This document shows positions 1 to 7,955 of a DNA stretch of 64,000 bases, one piece after another. The stretch is from the NCBI GenBank assembly GCA_964420995.1, contig CAYQUX010000002.1, positions 62,001-126,000 on the forward strand, written 5' to 3'. The notes beneath the pieces are model-generated. The model searched no databases. It had not been told where the DNA came from and was given only the letters and a program-made list of their open reading frames with translations. The position numbers and the translations under genes are program-made. Source of the DNA: Leptolinea sp964420995. Its GTDB lineage: Bacteria > Chloroflexota > Anaerolineae > Anaerolineales > Anaerolineaceae. Positions within the stretch are counted from its first letter, which is position 1; each line of letters starts with the position of its first letter.

Positions 1-2
1 TC

Positions 3-497
3 TACAGCGCGGCCATGCCGAAATGCGCCGATGTGGTCATCACCTCATCGCACCCGATGGATTCCGACTTGCGTCAGGGTGTCAAGGCGTTGGCCAATAC
101 CATCCGCGCCGTGCGTCCCGGCGGCGCGTTGATCGTTCTGGCGCGCGCGGAAGAGGGGTTGGGTGTATTCGGACTGGCCAATAAAAAACTCCCCCTCGGG
201 CGTAAAGCCCTGAAATTCGTCGCCCCCCTGCTTCTGCCGCTGGTTCCACGTCTGAAGTTAAAAGGTATGGGCGAAGAGGACAAATTCTTCCTTTACTTTG
301 CCCTGCAAGCCATGCTGCGCTGCCGGTTGATCATGTACGCTCCCACCATTCCCCAGGAGGCGCGTGACAACCTGGTCTTCATAGAATTCGTCGATTCACC
401 GCAACAGGCTGTCGAACTGGCCCGTCCTATGTTCAAAAAAGGCGCCTCGCTGGCCGTCTTCCCGCACGGAGGGATGACCTATCCGATCATCGATTAA
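3..497 (+). CDS. LarA-like (DUF2088) nickel-dependent racemase family protein, C-terminal fragment
   Basis: The gene begins before the window; the frame is open from the first bases and ends at a TAA at 495-497. The visible 165 residues match the C-terminal domain of the LarA/DUF2088 family: a stretch on putative substrate binding (ADVVITSSHPMDSD), then AVRPGGALIVLARAEEGLG, a usual landmark of the family, and a closing PHGGMTYP segment. LarA proteins racemise lactate or other 2-hydroxy acids using a nickel-pincer cofactor. The N-terminal domain that carries the pincer-binding lysine and metal-binding histidines is outside the window, so the substrate and activity cannot be judged. The Met at 15 is internal, not the start. 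Confidence 0.7.
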   Translation, partial: YSAAMPKCADVVITSSHPMDSDLRQGVKALANTIRAVRPGGALIVLARAEEGLGVFGLANKKLPLGRKALKFVAPLLLPLVPRLKLKGMGEEDKFFLYFALQAMLRCRLIMYAPTIPQEARDNLVFIEFVDSPQQAVELARPMFKKGASLAVFPHGGMTYPIID

Positions 498-523
498 AAT
501 AAAACCACCCCTTTCGGGGCGGT
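494..523 (-). terminator. Rho-independent terminator of tRNA-Leu(GAG)
   Basis: On the minus strand an 8-bp stem with one mismatch (504-511 with 516-523, loop TTTC) is followed directly by TTTTATTTTA (503 down to 494). It lies 18 bases past the tRNA 3' end. Read on the plus strand it may also stop the LarA-like gene, but its U-tract there is poor. Confidence 0.75.
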
Positions 524-540
524 AAGATCAGGTTTTTGTG

Positions 541-622
541 TGCGCTGGGGGGGACTTGAACCCCCACGCCTTGCGGCACATGGCCCTCAACCATGCCTGT
601 CTGCCAATTCCAGCACCAGCGC
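541..622 (-). tRNA. tRNA-Leu, anticodon GAG
   Basis: An 82-base class II tRNA with a long variable arm. The acceptor stem pairs GCGCTGG (622-616) with CCAGCGC (548-542), and the discriminator base is A at 541. The anticodon stem CATGG/CCATG holds the loop TTGAGGG, giving anticodon GAG (Leu, CUC/CUU). The T arm contains GGTTCAAGTCC. CCA is not encoded, so the end must be added by a CCA-adding enzyme. Confidence 0.95.
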
Positions 623-635
623 GAGTACGAGTGCA

Positions 636-663
636 ATTATAATCGGTGCTGTACCCGTGTCAA
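636..663 (-). promoter_or_regulatory. Consensus sigma-70 promoter of tRNA-Leu(GAG)
   Basis: The minus strand carries a perfect -35 TTGACA (663-658), a 16-base spacer and a perfect -10 TATAAT (641-636). Transcription would start about 629, seven bases before the mature tRNA 5' end. Both hexamers are exact, as expected for a strong stable-RNA promoter. Confidence 0.9.
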
Positions 664-692
664 GCAAACCCAATCACTGGAGGATGTGACAA

Positions 693-1718
693 ATGACCCT
701 TGTTTTGGACGCCATGGGAAGCGACGAATATCCCGATCCTGAGATCCGCGCAGCCATTGATTGTTCGCAGGAATTCAACGAAGAGATCATCCTGGTGGGC
801 AACGAAGACATCATCAAACCAAAGCTGGCCGCGGCGGCCGGTGATAAATCAAAGATCAAACTGGTCCACGCTCCTGATATTCTGGAAATGTGGGACAAGC
901 CGGTGGAAAACGCGCAAAAGAAACCGTTGAATTCAATGGCTGTCGGCCTGAAACTGTTGAAGACCGGAGAAGGTCAGGCGTTCATATCCGCCGGGAATAC
1001 GGGGGGGGTGATGTTCAACGCGCTTCGCGTACTTGGCCGGCTTCCGGGCGTTCAGCGTCCGGCGCTCACCACCCTCTTCCCGGTAAAAGGCGGGCGCTGT
1101 GTGGTACTGGATATTGGCGCCAACGCGGATTGCCGCCCCGAATTCCTGGTGCAGTTTGCCGTTATGGGCAGCGTCTTCGCCCAAAAAATGCTGAAGATCG
1201 ACAACCCGCGGGTCGGGTTGCTCAGCAATGGCGAAGAGGCCGGCAAGGGCAATCAGTTGATTAAAGACACCTACCATCACCTGGAAACCAGCGGACTGAA
1301 TTACATCGGCAATGTGGAAGGTAAGGAAGTCTTTGGCGGCCAGACCGATGTGGTGGTCACCGATGGCTTTACCGGAAACATCCTCCTCAAATCCAGTGAA
1401 GCGGTGGCGAAATTGATCACCGACACCTTGAAAGAGGAATTGATGTCCTCCTTCCAGACAAAACTCGGCGCCGCACTGGCAAAACCCGCCTTCAAAGCCA
1501 TAAAGAAGATGATGGATCCCGCCGAAACGGGCGCGGCTCCCCTTCTGGGTATTGACGGGCTGGTATTTGTCGGGCACGGCCGATCAGACGCCCGCGCCAT
1601 GGGGTCTGCCCTGCGGGTAGCCCACCAGTTGGTGCAGGCTGATCTGTTGGATTCACTGCGCACCGCCATCCAGGATCAGTTGTCCAAACTACCGGCAGCC
1701 GATTCAAGCGCTTCATAA
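693..1718 (+). CDS. plsX: Phosphate acyltransferase PlsX
   Basis: PlsX makes acyl-phosphate from acyl-ACP and inorganic phosphate, the first step of phospholipid synthesis in the PlsX/PlsY route; it is a peripheral membrane protein. The 341 residues match the family's usual length. The N-terminal DAMGSD (family DAMGGD), the SAGNTGG loop near residue 102 (family SAGNTGA), the GANAD segment near 144 and VVTDGFTGN near 225 are family landmarks. The start is supported by GGAGG at 679-683, nine bases upstream of ATG. The next gene follows after 24 bases. In many bacteria plsX neighbours fatty-acid genes; here it does not. Confidence 0.95.
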   Translation: MTLVLDAMGSDEYPDPEIRAAIDCSQEFNEEIILVGNEDIIKPKLAAAAGDKSKIKLVHAPDILEMWDKPVENAQKKPLNSMAVGLKLLKTGEGQAFISAGNTGGVMFNALRVLGRLPGVQRPALTTLFPVKGGRCVVLDIGANADCRPEFLVQFAVMGSVFAQKMLKIDNPRVGLLSNGEEAGKGNQLIKDTYHHLETSGLNYIGNVEGKEVFGGQTDVVVTDGFTGNILLKSSEAVAKLITDTLKEELMSSFQTKLGAALAKPAFKAIKKMMDPAETGAAPLLGIDGLVFVGHGRSDARAMGSALRVAHQLVQADLLDSLRTAIQDQLSKLPAADSSAS

Positions 1719-1742
1719 TACGTAAGAGAAAGAATTTATCCC

Positions 1743-2459
1743 ATGAAAATCATTGCAAATACGAAATTAATCAACCGCAACAAAAAGATAGGGCAAATCC
1801 TCACTTACACAGCCATCGGTGTGCTGGTGCTTGGCCTGATTCTGTCTCTCAATGGCAGCGTCGAGAACATCACCTATTCCTATCTGGCCTTGATCATTGG
1901 TTTTTTAATCTCACAGTTCGGCATTTATTTCAGCAACAAGTTCGGCCGTTCCCCCCGGCCGGATGAACAGGTGAGTGCTGCTTTGAAAGGTTTGGATGAC
2001 CGCTATTCCCTGTACCACTATGCCACCTCTGTTTCACACCTGCTGGTCGGCCCCTCCGGGGTCTGGGTAATCCTGCCCTTTAGCCAGAAGGGAACGATCA
2101 CATATGAAAAGGGCAAGTACCGCCAGAAAGGCGGCAACTGGTACCTGAAGATCTTCGCCCAGGAAGGATTGGGCAGACCGGAAAAAGAAGCCGAATATTC
2201 CCTGGACGACATCAAAAAGTATTTCGCCCGCCAGATGGATGCTGACAAAATCCCGGCGGTCAATCCTCTGCTGCTATTCACCAACTCACAGGCCAGCGTC
2301 AAGGTGACCGACGCGCCCTATGCCACTGTTGAAGCCGAGAAAGTGAAAGATTTTCTGCGGAAAAAAGCCAAAGACAACGCCTTCCCCCTTGAGAAGGTGG
2401 AAGAGGTCAACAGCGTTATCATTCTTCCAGATTCTCCAAAGAGCGATAAAGAAGAGTAG
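1743..2459 (+). CDS. NERD-like membrane protein, catalytic residues not recognisable
   Basis: A 238-residue protein with two predicted membrane helices near residues 18-36 and 44-64, followed by a cytoplasmic domain that resembles NERD (nuclease-related) domains: DEQVSAALKGL, then SHLLVGPSGVWVI. In intact NERD proteins that strand has an Asp in hiDHlvV and an E-x-K motif at its end; here the corresponding positions read VSHLLV and ILPFSQ, so nuclease activity is doubtful. The final residues are acidic and Ser/Lys rich. It follows plsX by 24 bases and could be co-transcribed. The upstream Shine-Dalgarno is weak. Family assignment is by pattern only. Confidence 0.55.
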   Translation: MKIIANTKLINRNKKIGQILTYTAIGVLVLGLILSLNGSVENITYSYLALIIGFLISQFGIYFSNKFGRSPRPDEQVSAALKGLDDRYSLYHYATSVSHLLVGPSGVWVILPFSQKGTITYEKGKYRQKGGNWYLKIFAQEGLGRPEKEAEYSLDDIKKYFARQMDADKIPAVNPLLLFTNSQASVKVTDAPYATVEAEKVKDFLRKKAKDNAFPLEKVEEVNSVIILPDSPKSDKEE

Positions 2460-2510
2460 CCACCCTGCGGTTGGGGAATTCATTATCATCTCAATAAGGC
2501 GCGACAAATT

Positions 2511-2554
2511 GAAAAAAAACCTTCCCCCAATCCGGAATACAGGATTGGGAGAAG
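2511..2554 (-). terminator. Rho-independent terminator downstream of rluB
   Basis: A 13-bp stem with one mismatch (2521-2533 with 2542-2554, loop of eight) is followed on the minus strand by GTTTTTTTTC (2520-2511). It sits about 90 bases past the rluB stop, in the convergent gap with the NERD-like gene. The arm sequence resembles the CTCTCCC/GGGAGAG palindromes scattered through many bacterial genomes, so it may be a repeat acting as a terminator. Confidence 0.8.
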
Positions 2555-2643
2555 GTTGGGATGGGGGGTGAAGAAATAGTTGCTGGCATCCAATTATGAA
2601 TACAAGCAGCCTGTTGGTTTGACCAGATGTCAAATCAGGGTGG

Positions 2644-3669
2644 CTACTTCTCGTTTTTTCGAGGAGAATTTCCACTTGGTTTGCTACCTGCGCGATCGCG
2701 TGAAGGTCGCCCGGCGTCACCCGATGATCCATGCCACGGTTTTTTATACGCGTCCGTTGTCCCCGTTGTAGGGTTATTTCTGTGTGCCGGTGTTCCACTG
2801 CCGGCCGGCCGCCCAGTTCGGTTGACAGCCGGTTTTCGTGAGCTGCCGGGTTTGCCCCTTCCCGTCGAAGGGTGGTTGCTGCGTTCGGCAAAGCGGTCAG
2901 AGTTTCGCTCAGATCGCCGGTGTGCCGCCGGACTTCCTTTGGGTTCGGTATTGGCCTGCAAACTTCGCAGTGTATTTACTTCCTCCGCGGTCAGTTCGCG
3001 CCATTCACGGGGTTTCAATGTGCCCAATCGCAAGGTTCCTATGCGCACTCGGACAATCCGCACAACCGGAAGCCCAATACGCTTCCCCACTTCGCGGATC
3101 TGGCGTTTGCGCCCTTCGCGCATGATCACACGTACCCAGGCGCCTTTACCCAGTTTTGATTCGATCTGCACGTCAGCCGGAAGAGTCTTTTCACCATCCT
3201 CCAGCACCACACCTCGTCGCCATGTGCTCAATTGTTCATCATCCGGTGTGGCTGCCAACAGCACGCGGTATTCCTTCTCGTGCCCGTAACGAGGATGCGT
3301 CAATCGGTTGGCCAACTCCCCATCGTTGGTCATCAGGATCAGGCCTTCGCTTTCAAAATCCAACCGCCCCACGGTGAAAAGATGCCCGGGTACCGGAATG
3401 AGATCACGCACACATGGACGCGGGTCATCGGGATCACTGTCAGAAAGAACATTGCGCGGCTTGTTTAGCGCGATATATATTCGCTCAGGCTCTTCCTTTG
3501 AAAGCGCCCGACCATCCACAGTGATCGTATCTACCGCCGAGTCGGCTTTTGTGCCGAGAATGGCTTTCTCACCATTAACCTTAACACGGCCAGCCGCGAT
3601 CAAATCTTCACAATCACGCCGCGATCCCAATCCGCAGCGCGACATGATCTTCTGAATACGTTCTTCCAT
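2644..3669 (-). CDS. rluB: Pseudouridine synthase, RluB/RsuA family, with long basic tail
   Basis: It isomerises a specific uridine to pseudouridine in rRNA (RluB acts on 23S, RsuA on 16S; context favours RluB). Residues 1-60 form an S4 RNA-binding domain (QKIMSRCGLGSRRDCEDLI). The catalytic loop is VGRLDFESEGLILMTNDGEL with the nucleophile Asp in RLD. Later motifs GRKRQIRE and VVRIVRVRIG fit the family. After about residue 236 comes a roughly 105-residue tail rich in Arg, Ser, Gly, Pro and Asn, which may add nonspecific RNA affinity. It starts 4 bases after scpB ends, the widespread scpB-rluB arrangement. The Shine-Dalgarno is weak (AGGTAG). Confidence 0.9.
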   Translation of the reverse strand: MEERIQKIMSRCGLGSRRDCEDLIAAGRVKVNGEKAILGTKADSAVDTITVDGRALSKEEPERIYIALNKPRNVLSDSDPDDPRPCVRDLIPVPGHLFTVGRLDFESEGLILMTNDGELANRLTHPRYGHEKEYRVLLAATPDDEQLSTWRRGVVLEDGEKTLPADVQIESKLGKGAWVRVIMREGRKRQIREVGKRIGLPVVRIVRVRIGTLRLGTLKPREWRELTAEEVNTLRSLQANTEPKGSPAAHRRSERNSDRFAERSNHPSTGRGKPGSSRKPAVNRTGRPAGSGTPAHRNNPTTGTTDAYKKPWHGSSGDAGRPSRDRAGSKPSGNSPRKNEK

Positions 3670-3673
3670 CTAC

Positions 3674-4246
3674 CTAATCCTTTAATAATCGGGTATTCTC
3701 ACCCGTTTCGGCCGTTTCGGCCGGTTCCAAAGTGGGTAATTCTTTTAGAGAATTCAACCCGAAATGCTGCAAAAATTCGGTTGTTGTGCCGTACAGAATC
3801 GGCCGTCCCGGCGCTTCAGCGCGGCCGACTTCCTGAACCAATCCCTTGTTCAACAGACTCTTGAGCACACCATCAGAATTCACCCCGCGCACAGAATCAA
3901 TTTCCGGGCGGGTTACCGGTTGACGGTAGGAAATAATTGAGAGGGCTTCGAGCGCGGCTCTACTCAGGCGCGCGGTCACGTCAAGACCGAGGAATTTCTC
4001 AGCCATCGGCGCCATCTCCGGCGGAGTGGTCAATTGCACCCGACCGCCATGAAATTGCAACCGCAATCCGCGTTCCACCTGGTATGCTTCAGCCATGGAA
4101 GCCAGTTCGGCATCCACCTGTTCCACCGAGACATTGGTCACATCAGCCAATTGCGCCGGTGTCACCGGTCCGGGTGCGATAAATAACAGCGCTTCCAGCG
4201 CTGCTTTCAGGTTGATCGGGGTTAAATTTTCGGTATCTTCACTCAT
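3674..4246 (-). CDS. scpB: Segregation and condensation protein B (ScpB)
   Basis: ScpB dimers bind the ScpA kleisin of the SMC-ScpAB condensin and help segregate chromosomes. The 190 residues contain two winged-helix domains: LKAALEALLFIAPGPV at the N terminus and LSRAALEALSIISYRQP followed by TRPEIDSVRGVNSDGVL in the middle, both standard ScpB signatures, then a GRPILYGTT strand. A variable acidic tail ends the protein. It is transcribed ahead of rluB with a 4-base gap. No scpA is in the window. Confidence 0.93.
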   Translation of the reverse strand: MSEDTENLTPINLKAALEALLFIAPGPVTPAQLADVTNVSVEQVDAELASMAEAYQVERGLRLQFHGGRVQLTTPPEMAPMAEKFLGLDVTARLSRAALEALSIISYRQPVTRPEIDSVRGVNSDGVLKSLLNKGLVQEVGRAEAPGRPILYGTTTEFLQHFGLNSLKELPTLEPAETAETGENTRLLKD

Positions 4247-4288
4247 GCTATAATTGCCGGGTCGTTCAGGGTTTGTGTTCCTATTATA
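4246..4288. promoter_or_regulatory. Overlapping divergent promoters of scpB and the lipoprotein gene
   Basis: On the plus strand an extended -10, TGCTATAAT, spans 4246-4254 and would start transcription about 4261 for the lipoprotein gene at 4300. On the minus strand TATAAT at 4288-4283 would serve scpB, 37 bases upstream of its start. Neither has a good -35. The plus -10 overlaps the scpB start codon, so the two transcription units probably compete. Confidence 0.6.
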
Positions 4289-4299
4289 AGGGTTATTTT

Positions 4300-4863
4300 A
4301 TGAAAGCAAACACTTTTCAGATTTCATTACTCATTTCGGGGTTGATACTCTCAACACTCGCCTGCAACCTGACTTTACCTGCCACGCGCTCCCAGCCCAC
4401 AGCGGTCCCAACGGTTAACCCGGTTGAAGCTCAACAGGTGCAGGAGCAAATTGCCTCACAGCTTAATTCGGCAGTCAGCGGCTCAACCGTCACATTGGAG
4501 TTGACCGAGAGCCAGTTGACCAGCATGATCAACCTGCAGTCTCCTTCGTCGCAGGACGCCCAGTTTTCTAATTTATCGGTATTACTGGAGAATAATCAGG
4601 CACAGATCACCGGAAAGATCACGACATCTTTCCTTTCCAGTGAAGCAAAGATCGTTCTTGGTGTGGCAACAGACGCGCAGGGCAAGCCAACCCTATCCAT
4701 TGTGAGCGCCACCATGGGCGGAATGACCATTCCAGAAGGTATGCTTTCCAACGCGACGGTCTCCATAAACGACGCCTTGAAGGACCAGGCCGGTCAGGGA
4801 TACGAAATTCTTTCCCTGTCCATCGCCGACCACAAATTGATCATTACCGCGAAAAAACTCTGA
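4300..4863 (+). CDS. Putative lipoprotein, LmeA/DUF2993-like beta protein
   Basis: The 187-residue protein starts at the second in-frame ATG (4300), placed 7 bases after AAGGG; the ATG at 4273 would put nine non-signal residues before it. A signal peptide ends in a lipobox LSTLAC, with the lipid-bearing Cys near residue 22, followed by a Thr/Pro linker. The mature part has repeated amphipathic strands (VTLELTESQLTSMI, LSVLLENNQAQITGKI) that resemble DUF2993-type lipid-binding proteins, but this is tentative. It ends directly against the next lipoprotein gene and in the same reading frame, with only a TGA between. Confidence 0.6.
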   Translation: MKANTFQISLLISGLILSTLACNLTLPATRSQPTAVPTVNPVEAQQVQEQIASQLNSAVSGSTVTLELTESQLTSMINLQSPSSQDAQFSNLSVLLENNQAQITGKITTSFLSSEAKIVLGVATDAQGKPTLSIVSATMGGMTIPEGMLSNATVSINDALKDQAGQGYEILSLSIADHKLIITAKKL

Positions 4864-4875
4864 TCGGGGGCAAAG

Positions 4876-6477
4876 ATCATCATCAAGCGCAGGTCGAGGG
4901 TTTTTCTTCCTTTCAGTGCCGTACTACTCGCGGCTGCCCTGTTGGGCGGCTGCGCTGTTGAACCCACCCGAACAACATTGATCCCGGTGGTCATCAAAGC
5001 AGACGGCAAAGACCTGACGGTGGATGTTCCCCCCGGTACAAGCGTCCAATCCGCGCTGGATACTGCCGGGATCACCATGGACCCACTCGACAGGGTGAAT
5101 CCCTCTGCCGGAACCGCCCTCTCCGAGGTTACTCTGATCAAAGTTACCCGCGTGCGTGAAGAATTTGACACCCGCGATATCACCATTGCCTTTGAGCATC
5201 AAACTGTGCGCAACGAAGCCCTGCCTGAAGGCCAGACCATCCTTATCCAACCCGGCGAGAACGGGCAGCGTCAGGACACATACCGAAAGGTGTTTGAGGA
5301 TAACGAGCAGGCAGCCGAAACCCTCTTCAAATCGCAGGTGATCAAGGAAGCCCGCCCGGAGATTGTAATGATCGGTGTTCGAGCGCCTTTCAGCTCGGTC
5401 TCAATCCAGGGCCGGTTGGTCTATTTATCCTCCGGAAATATCTGGATCATGGAAGGCGCCACAGGCAATCGCCGGCTGGTGGTCACCACCGCAGACGCGG
5501 ATGGCCATGTACTCAGCCTGTCAAATGACGGCAAATGGATGCTTTTCACCCGTAAGATTAAAGACAGCGAGCCAAATATCATCAACTCCCTCTGGCTGGC
5601 GCGTGCAGATGTGAAAACAGAAACGCTGGTCGATCTGCGTGTCAACAACGTGATCAACGCGGCCGGTTTTATTCCTGGCAAGGATGTCACCTTTACTTTC
5701 TCCACCGTAGAATCTAGAACCACCGCACCGGGGTGGCAGTCCAACAATGACCTTCAATTGCTGCGTATCGATGACGGAGGTCAGATTATTGGCGGCAAGG
5801 AAATCGTCGCGGTCAACTCAGGTGGTGTCTTTGGATGGTGGGGTACGCGTTATGTCTGGTCGCAGGATGGGGAACGCCTGGCGTACGCCCGCCCGGATTC
5901 CATCGGCCTGGTTGACCCGGATAACGGTGAAACCACCGAACTAATGCGCGTTACCCCGCTGCAAACCCGCGGAGATTGGGCCTGGGTGCCGGCCATCGGC
6001 TGGTCTCCAGATCACCGCACGTTGTATTTCACAAACCACAATCAAGATCCCGCCGCATCAACCCCTGAACAATCCCAGCGGTTCAATATTTCGGCACTGG
6101 TTCCCCGCCAGGGATTGGCTCTCGAAGTTGTCCCTGAGACCGGCATGTTTGCCTACCCATCACCTTCCCCCTGGTTGGATGAAGCCAATTACCTGGTAGC
6201 CTACCTTCAAGCCGCTTTCCCCGGCCAGAGCGAAACCAGCCGTACCCGCCTGATGATTATGGATCGGGATGGATCCAACCGGCGGCAGGTCTTTCCAGCG
6301 GAAGGTTCGCAACCCATGGACCCCCAGCAGTTAATCTGGTCACCGCCGGCAGAAGATAATCTTCCCCAGCGGATCGCCCTTCTTTATCAGGGCAATATCT
6401 GGTTTGTAGACCCAAATACCGGGCAATCTCAGCAAATTACCGGAGATGGTCTGGTCAGTATGCTCGCCTGGCGATAA
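4876..6477 (+). CDS. Lipoprotein with DUF348, G5 and TolB-like propeller domains; apparent ATC start
   Basis: After a lipobox LLGGC come a DUF348-like beta-grasp domain (VVIKADGKDLTVDVPPGTSV), a G5 domain (FEHQTVRNEALPEGQ through GENGQRQDTYRKVFEDN to IVMIG) and a PD40/TolB-type propeller of several blades (VLSLSNDGKWMLFT, YVWSQDGERLAYARP, AIGWSPDHRTLYFT, LIWSPPAEDN). DUF348-G5 pairs occur in YabE-like cell-wall proteins; G5 is thought to bind glycans. The protein is therefore probably membrane-anchored and faces the wall. No ATG, GTG or usable TTG precedes the signal peptide: the frame runs from the TGA at 4861. The best start is ATC at 4876, five bases after GGGGG (4866-4870). TTG at 4942 would delete the signal peptide. 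Confidence 0.75.
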   Translation: MIIKRRSRVFLPFSAVLLAAALLGGCAVEPTRTTLIPVVIKADGKDLTVDVPPGTSVQSALDTAGITMDPLDRVNPSAGTALSEVTLIKVTRVREEFDTRDITIAFEHQTVRNEALPEGQTILIQPGENGQRQDTYRKVFEDNEQAAETLFKSQVIKEARPEIVMIGVRAPFSSVSIQGRLVYLSSGNIWIMEGATGNRRLVVTTADADGHVLSLSNDGKWMLFTRKIKDSEPNIINSLWLARADVKTETLVDLRVNNVINAAGFIPGKDVTFTFSTVESRTTAPGWQSNNDLQLLRIDDGGQIIGGKEIVAVNSGGVFGWWGTRYVWSQDGERLAYARPDSIGLVDPDNGETTELMRVTPLQTRGDWAWVPAIGWSPDHRTLYFTNHNQDPAASTPEQSQRFNISALVPRQGLALEVVPETGMFAYPSPSPWLDEANYLVAYLQAAFPGQSETSRTRLMIMDRDGSNRRQVFPAEGSQPMDPQQLIWSPPAEDNLPQRIALLYQGNIWFVDPNTGQSQQITGDGLVSMLAWR

Positions 6478-6501
6478 AATCGTACCCCGAGAAGAGGAAC
6501 T

Positions 6502-7461
6502 ATGAGAATTCTAATCACTGGAGCCGCAGGTTTTTTAGGATCACATCTTTGTGACCGTTTACTTCTGGAAGGTCACGAAGTCATCGGGATGGACAATTTC
6601 ATCACCGGTAATCAGGAGAACCTGGCGCATCTGGCCGGTCATCCAAAATTCACGTTTATCCGCCACGATGTGGCCAATTTCATTTTTGTGCCGGGAAAAG
6701 TTGACGCGGTGATGCATTTTGCCTCACCGGCAAGTCCCAATCCCAATTCTCCCTACGGGTATACCAACCTGCCCATTCAGACGATGAAAGCCGGCGCCCT
6801 TGGCACGCACAATACCCTGGGGGTTGCCCGCGCCCATAATGCCCGTTTCCTTCTGGCATCTACCAGTGAAATTTATGGTGACCCGGTTGAGCACCCACAG
6901 AAGGAAACCTACTGGGGACACTGTGACCCGATCGGTGTGCGCTCCGTTTACGATGAGGCCAAACGCTTCGCCGAAGCGCTGACCATGGCGTATCACGGCG
7001 CGCATGACATTGATACCCGCATTGTTCGAATTTTCAATACCTACGGACCACGTATGCGCCTCGATGACGGCCGGGTTGTACCAAATTTCATTCAGCAGGC
7101 CCTAAAGAAAGAACCCCTCACCATCTATGGCGATGGTATGCAAACCCGCAGTTTCTGCTACGTGGATGACCTTGTGGAAGGTATTTACCGGCTCTTGATG
7201 TCAGATGAGCATTATCCGGTGAACATCGGCAATCCCGCCGAAACGACCATCCGCCAGTTCGCGGAGACCATTAATCGTATCACCGGCAATCCGGCGGGCC
7301 TTCAAATAAAAATGGACCAGCGCCTGGGCGACGATCCCCAGAAGCGCCAGCCTGATATCACCCGTGCCAGATCCATTCTCAAATGGGAACCCAAAACCCA
7401 GTTGGAAGAGGGTATCAACAAGACCATCCCATACTTCAAGGAGAAGTTAGGTTTTTCATGA
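6502..7461 (+). CDS. NAD-dependent sugar epimerase/decarboxylase, UDP-glucuronate decarboxylase-like
   Basis: An extended short-chain dehydrogenase of 319 residues. The N-terminal GAAGFLGSH binds NAD; the catalytic Tyr-Lys pair is in VYDEAKR near residue 153; RIFNTYGPRMRLDDGRVVPNF and TIYGDGMQTRSFCYVDDLV match UDP-xylose synthases (UXS), which decarboxylate UDP-glucuronate. It also resembles dTDP-glucose dehydratases, so the exact substrate is open. The start follows AGAGG with short spacing. The stop overlaps the start of the GtrA gene, indicating translational coupling and a role in envelope glycosylation. Confidence 0.85.
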   Translation: MRILITGAAGFLGSHLCDRLLLEGHEVIGMDNFITGNQENLAHLAGHPKFTFIRHDVANFIFVPGKVDAVMHFASPASPNPNSPYGYTNLPIQTMKAGALGTHNTLGVARAHNARFLLASTSEIYGDPVEHPQKETYWGHCDPIGVRSVYDEAKRFAEALTMAYHGAHDIDTRIVRIFNTYGPRMRLDDGRVVPNFIQQALKKEPLTIYGDGMQTRSFCYVDDLVEGIYRLLMSDEHYPVNIGNPAETTIRQFAETINRITGNPAGLQIKMDQRLGDDPQKRQPDITRARSILKWEPKTQLEEGINKTIPYFKEKLGFS

Positions 7462-7910
7462 TCCTGAATAACACACAAGAAAGAACCCGATTTCTTAAGT
7501 TCGCCGCGGTCGGTGCGTTCGGCGCGGTGATCGATTTCGGATTTTTCAATCTTTTCACCAGTCTTCTGGGTGTCCCGGCCATTGTCTCAAGTGGACTATC
7601 TTTCATCATGGCTGTGGCCAGCAATTTTATTTTTAATCGCTACTGGACCTACCCGGATTCCCGCAGCAAGCCTCTGAAACAACAGGCCGTTCAATTCCTG
7701 CTGGTCAGCCTGGTGGGTATGGGCATCCGCTTGATCCTTTTCGCCCTGCTGGAACTGCCGTTGATCGATCTTGCCGATCAACTGATTCCCGACATTGGGC
7801 TTACACCCACCTTCATCGGCCACAATGTGACATTGGCCTTTGCCATTCTCGTGGTAATGCTGTGGAACTATTTTGCCAACCGCTACTGGACGTACAACGA
7901 CGTCAGTTGA
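7458..7910 (+). CDS. GtrA family membrane protein
   Basis: A 150-residue protein with four membrane helices, the size and topology of GtrA-like proteins, which are thought to help move lipid-linked sugars across the membrane. Recognisable are FLKFAAVGAFGAVIDFGFFNLF at the N terminus and FIFNRYWTYPDS at the second loop; WNYFANRYWTY closes the protein. The start at 7458 gives the 4-bp ATGA overlap with the preceding epimerase; a longer frame from 7383 would run inside that gene and is not credible. The pair suggests sugar-nucleotide supply plus lipid-linked sugar transport. Confidence 0.88.
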   Translation: MILNNTQERTRFLKFAAVGAFGAVIDFGFFNLFTSLLGVPAIVSSGLSFIMAVASNFIFNRYWTYPDSRSKPLKQQAVQFLLVSLVGMGIRLILFALLELPLIDLADQLIPDIGLTPTFIGHNVTLAFAILVVMLWNYFANRYWTYNDVS

Positions 7911-7955
7911 CAAAAGCCCGGTCGGCAGTTTTGTTCAGAATAGACAGGTGATGGA

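Noticed and set aside
933..1577. 214-codon minus-strand frame opposite plsX
   Set aside because: Antisense shadow of a clearly recognised gene; no Shine-Dalgarno or family motif.
4942..4953. TTG as start of the DUF348-G5-TolB protein
   Set aside because: It would remove the whole signal peptide and leave three residues before the lipobox Cys, while the upstream codons encode a textbook signal peptide.
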